A DNA stretch of 25,107 bases from the NCBI GenBank assembly GCA_000969725.1, contig JXSR01S033736.1; one strand, 5' to 3'. Under the pieces are notes generated by a model. It saw only the letters and a program-made list of their open reading frames with translations, ran no database searches and had not been told where the DNA came from. This DNA is from Ophiothrix spiculata. Its lineage: Eukaryota > Echinodermata > Ophiuroidea > Amphilepidida > Ophiotrichidae. This document shows, piece after piece, positions 1 to 10,600 of this stretch. Numbering within the stretch: the stretch's first letter is position 1; every line of letters starts with the position of its first letter. The position numbers and the translations under genes were made by a program.

Positions 1-845
1 ATGCTTTGGGTCATACCACTCCGTAGAGAGGTATGCAAATAGTTTCAGTCAACATCGTTTCAGAGGTAATCAGCCCAGTGTAATAGTTTGGGTGATATTC
101 AATTGAAACTTGGTAATGTAATTATCAAACCATCTTTGAGTGTAAAAAATCTAGTTGTTACACTCGATTCATCACTGAGTATGGCTAATCATATTGGCTC
201 TGTTTGTTAAACTGTTAACTTTCATATAAGGAATCTATGGCGTATCCGTCGATTTATCACCAAAGGTGCATGTCATAGTGCTGTCCGGGTGCTTGTCCTT
301 TCCCGCATTGATTATGCCAATTCACTTTTATACAATTCTTGCGCTAAAGATATCATGCGGTTACAGCGTTTACAAAATAAAGCTGCGCGGCTAATCTTTG
401 TTTGTGGAAGGGACGAGCGCTCGCAGACCTACTGACCTCGCTTCACTGGCTTCCGATCAAGGAAAGAATTGTTTTTAAACTTATCATTCTTGTGTACAAA
501 TGTATCAACAACAGTGCTCCTTCATATTTATCTGATCTTATTTCACTTCAAAGTGACGTTAATACTTCTGAATGTAGGCGAAGACTCAGATCATCCTCTG
601 ATACTACTCGGCTGCATGTGCCTCGCTCTAAAAAGCGCGCTGGTGATTCATCCTTCCAGATTGCTGCGGTCAAACTTTGGAATGAGCTCCCGGTAGGTCT
701 TAGGCAGTCTGAGTCTTTGTCTGCTTTCAAAGGTGAACTTAAAACACATCTATTCCCTGTTTAATTGGTTTGTTTTTGTTTTCATGTAAGCGCTGTGTTC
801 TTTGTAGAGCGCTTTAGAAATGCTTGTTATTATTAAGTAAAGCGT
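1..845 (+). pseudogene. L2/CR1-type LINE, 3' end of ORF2, broken
   Basis: About 120-430 and 402-764 in another frame read as the end of a non-LTR reverse transcriptase: SLSVKNLVVTLDSSLSM, VLVLSRIDYANSLLYNS, LQRLQNKAARLI, then LLTSLHWLPIKERIVFKL, SAPSYLSDL and AAVKLWNELPVGLRQSES. These words are typical of L2/CR1-like elements in aquatic animals (family knowledge). It is dead: TAA at 208-210, TGA at 433-435, and a frame change near 400-435. After the stop at 762-764 comes a 3' UTR with the GCGCTTTAGAAATGC pattern and TTATTATTA tail usual for this clade, ending near 840. The element continues beyond the left edge. It lies antisense to WDR70. Confidence 0.88.
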
Positions 846-993
846 GTTGTAAAGCTAAGACAATTACATGAAAGTTCAATGAAAAGTTAATACTCATTTT
901 TGCGCTCATGCACAAAAAAGATATTTTGGGTCCATATGATCATGAACCCCCTTGACCACTTTTGAATCATACATCAATAATTAAAGAGATATA

Positions 994-1232
994 CAGGGTG
1001 TATCAAAAAGAAGATTACAGTTATTAATGTGCCTCCATTTTCAAAAAGATTTTATTTACAATTTACAAAAATGACCATTTTTTGTATCGGTTGTCACACA
1101 TCTGTTATTTTTTCTATTATGGAAACACAATGGTCTATTTAACCTATGATTCAAAACAAATTTACAGAATTCATTGTACTTTTTCAAATCTTGGCATATT
1201 GATGACTGTAAACTTCTTTTTGATACACCCTG
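994..1232. mobile_element. MITE, Tc1/mariner-like, TA-flanked
   Basis: 239-bp element with inverted ends CAGGGTGTATCAAAAAGAAG and their reverse complement (right end ..TTTTTGATACACCCTG), about 28 bases with one or two mismatches (GATTACAGT versus GTTTACAGT). TA lies on both sides (992-993, 1233-1234). There is no coding capacity. The ends resemble mariner/Tc1 derivatives; this is inferred from end sequence and target only. Confidence 0.75.
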
Positions 1233-1468
1233 TATTTGGGTAATAAAAAATCAATATACTGCCCACTTCAAATTCTGGCTTTTAACAATTCATTGAGATG
1301 TCCTAATTATTTGACTTATGGGCACGCACGGAGCACATGTATAACACTCAAAACAATTGTACATTTTTGCTAATCTTTTCATGCCTAATTTTATGTCAGT
1401 CACTTGTTAACGTCATAACTGGAAAAGCCTACATCCCTAATTAATTCTCAGTTATGTTAACTACTCAC

Positions 1469-1631
1469 TCTTTGTATGCTGGTGATATCCAGAAAGGATT
1501 CTCTGATGCCTCCTTGGCGTGTCTCAAGATCGCCTCCCTGGGATTTTTGTCGTCCATCTTCTTGATAGCGATATTTTTAGCCACGTACGACGACAAGGTG
1601 CGTCCTGATGACGCAACACGACCACCTTGTC
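1469..1631 (-). CDS. WDR70: WDR70 exon (last visible): conserved C-terminal tail, part 2
   Basis: The exon is 163 nt. The acceptor is gttttgcag above 1631. I place the donor at gtgagt starting at 1468, because the frame would otherwise stop at the TGA within it. The product reads GQGGRVASSGRTLSSYVAKN, then IAIKKMDDKNPREAILRHAK and EASENPFWISPAYK, ending with GA of a split codon. It matches the vertebrate GRGGRVG...LSSYIVKNIALDK...NPREAILRHAK...SPYWVSPAY tail. About 25-30 residues of the usual C-terminus (the TQPKTxF region and acidic end) are not found down to position 1, so at least one more exon lies outside the window. A last exon ending at the TGA is possible but less likely, because the donor is good. 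Confidence 0.92.
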
Positions 1632-4600
1632 CTGCAAAACAAATTTGATAATGAAAATTTAGTCATTATACATGTTAGCACATACTACTAAGTATTTCTC
1701 CAAGCTAAAAGGTTTATGGTCTGATTTTTCAAATTTTAGTTTTCACTGTCATATGAAAGATCGCCATTTAATCTCTCAATTTCAAATCTCAGTTAAGTTG
1801 GAACAACTGTTTTGATTTTTATGAGTAATTTTGTATTTCCCACTTGCCTATACTTTACTGTGTATTATTTAACACATTTTCTCATATCTCCAAAACACGG
1901 CATATTTCAGCCATAGAATTTCACATGGGTAATAAGAAAAGTATGAGGAATATTTTGATACCAAAGTTTGAAAAAATGCTGACCCAATGGGACAGGGATC
2001 CTTTAAAAACATTCAAAAACCTAATATTTTTTAACAAACAACCTAAAATCTTGACATTGTCATAAAATTATCAACTTGTGATTACTGCTTATTAACAGAC
2101 AACCAAACGCAAAAGAAGCTGAGGATTCAGAGGGAAAAAATAATTAAACATTGTCTACGATTGTGAAACTTTCCTTTTTTCTATTGAGGATCTTAGCTTC
2201 AATTTATAAGTTGGGAAGCTAAAACCCTAGATCTGTTGTACTTTTTTGGGTTCTACGCCAATCTTGCCATACACTGTCTTACCAGGAACACTCGATTAAA
2301 AGATTCTTTACATTGTTAATTAGCTTGTGGTCTGGCATGCAAGTTTAAAGAAATGTTCGATAACACAAGGTTGTATTCCTTCACCCTCATACTTTACATT
2401 ACATACTGTTATTGGCTGGTGTAACCTGCAGGGTTCCCAGCATTTTAAGAAATTGAAATTCCCTGATTATTCCCTTCAGGACAAGAACACAAAATTCCAT
2501 GATAATTATTTTTGAAAAAAAAAAAAACCCCACCAAAATGGGTTACTTTTCAATCCTACGACTACTCATTTCAACCTAGCTAGAAATACAAAGACCTGGC
2601 ACATCCAGAAAATCAATCTGAAAGACCAGTTTCGATTTGGGGGCAAATCAAAATTCCCTGATTTTGTGGCATTTTCATCAAATTCCCTGACTGGAAAAAA
2701 GTAAAATAATTATCCCTGATTTCCCTGATGGGCTTGGAACCCTGACCTGTGAAATACGCAATGCGGTATATTCAAATGGTCTTTGCTATACTCTATAAAT
2801 CTTGAAGTATGCAACAAGTAGCCGATTAACGCACAAAAACCAATATAACCATACGGGGAAGTATATTAGTTTGTATTTCTCGAATAATAACAACATACCA
2901 AGTCTTGCTGAATATTTAAATGAATTTATGACCATGTTTGTCCATGTTTTAGCAACAAAATTAGTCTAATATAATACCAAAACCATGAACAATTCGTGTA
3001 AAAAAATATTAATACGCAGTGATTTGGCCTTAATCAATCATTAGTAGTCTCTTACACAATACAAAACTATCAGTTCACAATGTTGTAAAATACAAGGGAT
3101 ATGCTATGGATCTTGAAAAAGAGTCTGATTGCTTGTTGCATACTTCAAGGTTTATAGAGTATAGGCCTTCATCTTGGCAACACCATGCCAAAGGAGGCAG
3201 GGCTCAAACAACGCAACTTATGAATTATGCAATGTGCGCCTAATCTACTTGGCCACATGTTCTTCTCAGTAATAGAACAAGCCGTTATGTGAGTGCAAGA
3301 AAGTCGTATCTGCAATAGCTGCCATTTGTAATTAATTTGATTTGTACACTCTAATCTCCAGTCTTGGGTCAGTGGCCCTTGAAATGGTTCTTCAGGTGAC
3401 ATCATCACCTGAAGAACCATTTCAAGAGCCACTGACATATGGCAAGGATACTTTGAGGGAGTTTACACATTCTAATGACAAGGTGTTTAATAAATATAAC
3501 TTAATGCAGCCATTGCAGATACAACTTTCTTGCACTCACATGACGATGACGAAGTGTCCTGTTATATCTATAGGTACTATAACCATATCACATCACAGTC
3601 CCACAAAATTCATTAAGCAAAAATAAAGAAATTCGCCAAAGTCTAAATATGTTACAGACACGGGATATAAATCTAGGCACAAAATGGCTACCATGGCAGA
3701 CCATGCTTGGTGGCTTGCCATAGATGGAAATGGGGTCGGTAGTTCAAATCCAACGGGAAACTTTTGTATATCGTATTCGGAATTATAGTTTTTAAGCTTT
3801 TGGGAGTTAGGGTTATGGTCGGCATAGTATATACTAAGTGCTATTGGCCATTGAAGTGGCCGAGTATAGTCAAAAATTGCGTCCATAGGACAAATTTTTA
3901 ATTTCGTCAGTCAGGTTCTATCATCTAAAACATTAAAAAATCTCATTTTCATTTAGTGATATTACATAAACTTTAAACATGATTTTCTCAAAAAATCTTT
4001 TTTAGAATCAGCTACAGGCTGTAAACGGATTTGACTAACTCTACAAAAATCCGAAAATCGAAGGGTGTCATTTTAAAGATGTAAGTCTCGGCTTTAAAAT
4101 AAGACCAAAAAATTGATTTTGATTTTGAGAACCTTAAAGGTATTATTTTCTGTGTCTGTCCAGCCTGTATGAGCCGTCTTTGCAAATAATTAAAAAAGTA
4201 AAAAAGGTGGCATTTACGGCAGGTTTGGGATTGAGGGTCTTTTAATATATTATTTATATTATGTTCCAATTACATACAGGGGTGTGAGAGTCTGGGGATA
4301 AAAAGAGCTGAAAATGGTGACAAAATGCCAAAAAAAAGGCTGACAATAAAAGAAAAGGCTGAAATTATGACTCTTTTGAAGCCATTAAAAAAGCTGAAAT
4401 CAGTTAAAAAGCTGAACTCTCACACCCGTGTATAAAATGGTCACATATGGTGTACCCTAATGGTCCATTTTGGGTCCTCTTCACTGGGTCCTGCCTATCC
4501 TTCTGTTTCTGTTTGTATAACTATCAATATAAATTGGTCATATATAGTGTACCCCAATGGTCCATTTTGGGTCATCCTATCTTACCTGTTGTAATTGGTA

Positions 4601-7600
4601 GATCTGGCCTGTGAGACTTCACTGGGTCCTGCCTATCCTTCTGTTTCTGTTTGTATGCCATCATATTCTTGGGCTGAAAACTTTACGGTACCTATAGATA
4701 TAATGGTCATATATGGTGTACCTCAATGATCCATTTTGGGTCCTCCTCATATCTTACCTGTTGTAATTGGCAGATCTGGCCTGTGAGATTTCACTGGGTC
4801 CTGCCTATCCTTCTGTTTCTGTTTGTATGCCATCATATTCTTGGGCTGGTCTTTTCTGTACATACGCAACATGTGTGCTGAAATAATAAAGACACTTAGG
4901 ATCAAAACTCTAGATTGCATTAATTTTAGTGTTTCCTTTGAATGGAGACTTAGGGGTTGCACACAATACTAGCCTTCATTGCGACCGATATTGTAAGAGG
5001 CATTTCGCGATCTGGGTTATCGAATTGGTCTAGCAGTTCGATACAAAAGTGTATGTTTAACCACTATATTTAACCATTTCTTGTATCGGCTTATATAGAT
5101 ACCGGCCCAACTCCAAAATAGCTCAAAATAGAATTAATCTACTCAGCTATTAATTACTATTATACTTGCTCATGGAATTATATGGTCACTGACCACAGAT
5201 TACAATACTTATTGATTTGTCCTTGTCATGTCGGTTGACAATTTTTATTGAAAGATTACATTAAGAGTTTATTGAACTCATTCCAAAATTAAAGTTTTCT
5301 GCAATATTCACTTTTAATTTAAAAAATAAAATAGAAATAACCAATAAATACTTTCAAAACTCTGAAATGTAAAACTAACAACTGGTAACTGTTGATGTTT
5401 AACAATCATAAATAAATGCACAAATATATGTGGCACCTAATTTCAGTTTGAATATATAACATTTGAAGTTGGTAATTGTATCAATATTATTTTCTCATAT
5501 CATCAGATATCACAAGCCACGATCATGAACTCAAAATCAGCTTCCCTCTATACTAACTAATTATACATTTTTAAAAATTACTTGGACATATACACACTTT
5601 TATCTCTAACCATTCCTGTTTAATTTGAATATAGGGGAAAATGTAGCTATAAATGTGCTTTGAATTTAATTTTGCCTGCAAATTTCAAATTAATTGAAGA
5701 TATGAAGTTTATATCGAATTCTCAAAATGTAGGCTATTTTTTAATAATAACCATAGATAATATCGATAATAATTCGTTTTAACAAAACACATTTAGAAAG
5801 TAGGCCTAAACTTTTAGGAGGGCAATGGTTAAGGGCCTACATTTTGATTGATTTCAAAGCAAATAAATTGCTTTATTGATGATTGCGGGGGATGATTGAT
5901 TTACAAACATACTAGTAAGTAGTATTCAAATAACCTGGCCAACATTGTAGTTTTATGATTTTGTCTGTATGTCGTTGTTTCTGACCAGTTATAGGTATAT
6001 TTTTTTATTAAACTTCAATTGAAAGACATGCATGTGTTATCAAAACTTGTGATGTAATAGCTTTTAAGAAACTTCATTTCAAACTTTTCTGTAATTTAAA
6101 ACTTAATATACAAATACAAAAATCTATTTTTGAATTAGCCAACTGAAAATAGAACACTTCAAGAGTAAAATCCATTAGACCTGCACGATTCACCACAAAA
6201 TCACAGCTTACTATATAATTACTATACAAATCAAATTGGTGTTTACACCTGCGTGAAATACTTAATGCCTCTTTCTTTGTTCCTATTGTTGTGTGGTGTA
6301 TCGGCGAAGGTATGGAGTAAAGCCGGTACACAAGAAGTAAATAAACTATCTTTAATGTGATTTTAACAAGTGTTTTCATTTGAAGTCTATCGAACTGGGT
6401 GTATCGACCTCTATTGTTAAAGGTCTTTCAATATTGGGGCATGATTTGTGTTGCTTTCCTTAAAGGAACCAAAACAATTTTGACATTTGATTATACATGA
6501 GGCCCTCTTTCATTGCAAGTGTTTGTGAATTTTAAAAAGGTATTAGGTCCCATCAAAAACTTCACGCATGACCCGACCCTAAAACTATCACCCAACCCTA
6601 ACTCACTAACCATGACCCGACCCTAACCCTAAACATACCCTAACCCTAACCATAAACCCTAACCCTAAAAACATTCATAATATTTTATCAAAGCCAAACA
6701 ATTTCATACGCAAACTTACGTGTGATGATGTGTTCTTTCTTGATAATACCAAGCTCCTTGGACTTCCTCTTTTTCTTGACCACACATAACTTGGCACCTC
6801 TGAAACAAGGAACAAATAGAATGTAAGCATTAGCAACAGTAGGCCAAGGATTGACCACTGAGGAACACAACATTTGTTAACATCAGGCTTCTTGGCCTTT
6901 CTTTTTTCTTGACTACACATAACTTAGCACCTCTGAAACAAGGAACAAATGGAATGCAAGCATTAGCAACAGTAGGCCAAAGATTGACCCCTGAGGAACA
7001 CCACATTTGTTAACATCAGGCTCCTTAGCCTTTCACTTTTTCTTTTCTTGATCACACAAAACTTGGCACCTCTGAAACAAGGGACAAATAGAATGCAAGC
7101 ATTAGCAACAGCAGGCCAAGGATTGACCCCTGAGGAACACAACATTTGTTAACATCAGGTTCCCTTGGCCTTTCTCTTTTGCTTGACCACAAATAACTTG
7201 GCACCTCTGAAACAAGGGACAAATAGAATGCAAGCATTAGCAACAGTAGGCCAAAGATAGACCCCTGAGGAACACGACATATGTTAACATCAGACGCCTT
7301 CGCCTACCTCTTATACCCTGCTCTTTTTTTGACCACAAATAACTTGGCACCTCTTAAACGAGGGACAAATAGAATGAATGCAAGCATTAGCAGCAGTAGA
7401 CCAAGGATTGACCCCTGAGGAACACAACATTCGTTAACATTAGCCGCCTTGGCCTATATCTTTTTCTTGACCACACATAACTGAAGTATCGAGCTTGATG
7501 CTACAATATTTTGTAAAACTCATAGCTCGCCCAATATCTTTTTGTATCATGTTCAATCCATCCAATTTTATATCAAAATTGGTCTCAGAAGAATTTTTAT

Positions 7601-10600
7601 TTTTCGTTACTGATGGCGATGACAGCAGCAACCTGCCACACTAATCACATAACCTAAATGGAGAAAATTGAACATGTGGCATCATATAAAGTCCCTGCAT
7701 TAAAGGTTTGCAGTGCCCAGCAAATCAATGATAACACATCGAAAGTTTGTTTGATGCCATAGTATAGGATGGGTCTCCTTTTTCTATTGATAACAAATGT
7801 GTTTAAATTGGTTTAAGGAATGACATCACAATGACGTTTTTTAAAACATGGCCGACATGAAAATGTCAGTTTTCAGCAAAATATAAAATTGAGTTTTTTG
7901 CTATATGAGACCTCTATTTTTGACGGTCTATGTATAGCCAGCTGAAAGTGGAAACATTGTTTTACTTTGCGCATTGACTATGTAAAGATTGTATAATGAA
8001 ATGCATTCCTTGCTCTATTTTTCCTTCTGGGTCATCTTGTAAAACGTTGTGCATTTGGGTAAATTGCACATGCAAAAAAAGTGTCGGGCCACATTGAAAG
8101 GCACATTGCAGCCTTTCATTAAAAAAATCCTATATCAAGTAAAAGAGAACTAATTAAGCTTTAAAATGAGACAGCTTTAAAAAGTTACCATTAATTTTTA
8201 AAATTACAATGAAAAAGAACACATTTTTCTTTTATTTTCTTTAAAATATACAAGTGCCAGAGGACCGTTCTTTTTCGATATGCCACAAACCTCACAAAAC
8301 ATTAATTTTTCCTGAACTTGAGCATATTTATAATTATTGGTTATTATCATACAGTGTTCAAAGAAGATTTGTGATGAAAGACTATGATAGGCATAGCAGT
8401 CCTACAAACATGATAAAGACTCTTGAATGGGAACCGCTACAACTTTGCGGTAAAATTGCAAGGGTGACGATGATCCACAAAATTATCAACGGGTAGGCAG
8501 CCATACTGGAGCAAACATATCTACAGCCAGTCACACGTAAAACCAGAAAACACTCCAATGTCAAACTGCCAATAAAGACTGCTGGGTTAACTAATTTTTT
8601 CCAGCAACTATTCCACATTGGAACGCCTTACCAGAACTATTGATTAACATCAACGATTGTAAGACATTCAAGCAAGAAATCACCAACTACTTATCCACAC
8701 CTCATAACAAATAAATTTCTTCAATGCGCACAACTGATCCTTCTCGTTTGGCTTCGTAGGAAGCGTTGAGAAGTATTTAAGCAGAAGCAGAAGCAGGGTA
8801 AGCATATGTTGAGCATCCGACAATAGGCAACAGAATTCTGCTTTTTAGACTTAACCCAGAAGCTCAAATAAGTTGGCAAGTACTGCAAAAATGTGCTATT
8901 TGTATGATTTTGCAAAAGCGTGTCAAAATTTATCTATTGGGCCAAAAAAAAGTTTGTTTCTGGAAACATGCATGCTTGAAAAGTACCAAAAATGCTAACT
9001 TGATCAACTGATATTCAGACTGTAATGCCACGATCATCAACACGCATGCATTCATATTAATTTGACCCAAATTTTATCTCGAGAGCATAAATATTCGTAC
9101 TTGTTCGTCCATTGCATGACTGTAAATTCTGCATCGGGTAATATGGTTGTGGACCATAGTTTCGAGTCGGTATCTTAGAAGATTAATTAAGATGAACGAT
9201 TAATTTTGATTAAGTTTTTACGCAAGTCTCAAGTAAGCTTTTTTATGGAATTGTTTTATTTATCAAAAAAATATGGGGAAAAAATGAATGCGCAAATAAA
9301 CGAACTTGTTTCTTTTTTTTTGCCTTACGCCAATAAAATAAATCTGTAAAATTTATATTATTTATTTATTAAAAAGAAATAAATCAAATAAATAATCTGT
9401 ATGTTTGTTATCATTTTCTCCACAAATATCGACTCATACTAGAGACGAAAAATTGTATACGGCATGAACCACATGTGAAATTTTACTGAAAAATCAAGTG
9501 CACAGGTCATCAAAATTTTTCTTCAGAATCACAATTTTAGCTTTAGTGCCGTCTGGGCCCGTTAAAAAAATGGTTCAAACATGTTCTTTTCTGTTAATGG
9601 TAAGTGTTGATGACATATTTGCCCTAGATGCTGGCGAATGTTGTGCAGAAGATATATTCAGGTCTGAATATATTCATTTGCATATCGGTTAAGCTTGTCA
9701 ATAATAATCGGCAAGATAGTTGAAGTCGCGACTATTTGATGCCGACTATAGTCAACTAGCAAAAAAGTGATAGTTGTGCAACATGAATTAAAATCACTCA
9801 CCTGTTACTTTTGTCAGGATGATAGAAAACCTTGGCCTCGCCGTTTCCGCATCCAACTATGATTTGATTCAGTCTGGGATGCCAGATGCAACGAACAACA
9901 CTCTGTAAGGCAATGATATATATTGCTTTCAAAGATTTCTCCAGAAATACAAGTCAAATAGTTTAAATTTGGGGGAGCAGGTTAGCGCAGCAGTATGCAT
10001 ATAGACCTTTCAGCTTCTCTCCTCCCCAACCATCTGAACCTGGAGGGGACTCAACATCCCCTGTGACAATCAATCAACTCCTGATAACACCATGTGCTAA
10101 GGCTTAAGTAACTATGCCATCTAGACACTCAGCACTGGCTGAAAGTTGAAGATTTCCAAGCAGAGGCGGGTGTGCAAGTACAGGAGAGATGCATCTTTTT
10201 TTAGATCATGGTATTTAAAAGGTTTTTTTAATTTGGAAAGAAGGTTTACCCCATTTGACCTTCAATGACCCCTGATGACCTAGTTGTGACCTTGAAATTT
10301 GTTGGCATCAACAATTGACCCCACCCTCCAAGTGCACTCACCAAGTTTCAGGAACGTGCGACTCTCGGTCTCTGAGAAAATGTAGGTTAACATTTGGGTT
10401 AACATTTTCATCACAGACACACAGACGGACACACGGACGGAGCCCATTTTATAGTCCCCTTTTCGAACTCGTTCAGCGGGGACAAAAACATCTTGGAGCC
10501 CAGTTGATGATAATAAAGCATTTTGGTCCAAAAATGACTTCACCATCATGTTCAGTATGCAAATACGGTTCTAATTACAATTGAAACAGGGCCTAATAGA

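Noticed and set aside
841-1468. Last WDR70 exon with the C-terminal TQPKT region
   Set aside because: No minus-strand stretch encodes the expected words, and the interval is occupied by LINE tail, a MITE and AT-rich DNA.
3593-3886. 97-residue minus-strand ORF
   Set aside because: It crosses the candidate SINE head and unique intron sequence, and no recognisable protein motif is present.
6571-6669. True telomere or chromosome end
   Set aside because: The repeats are degenerate and short, and lie inside an intron with gene sequence on both sides.
7052-7243. Open frame with DVNKCCVPQGSILG repeats as a separate protein-coding gene
   Set aside because: It is the exon-6 tandem array read in another frame; no start context, no continuation into a reverse transcriptase domain, and the frame changes from unit to unit.
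9970-10060. tRNA-derived SINE head at GGTTAGCGCAGCAGT
   Set aside because: The A-box-like word is plausible, but no B box was found downstream; too weak to annotate.
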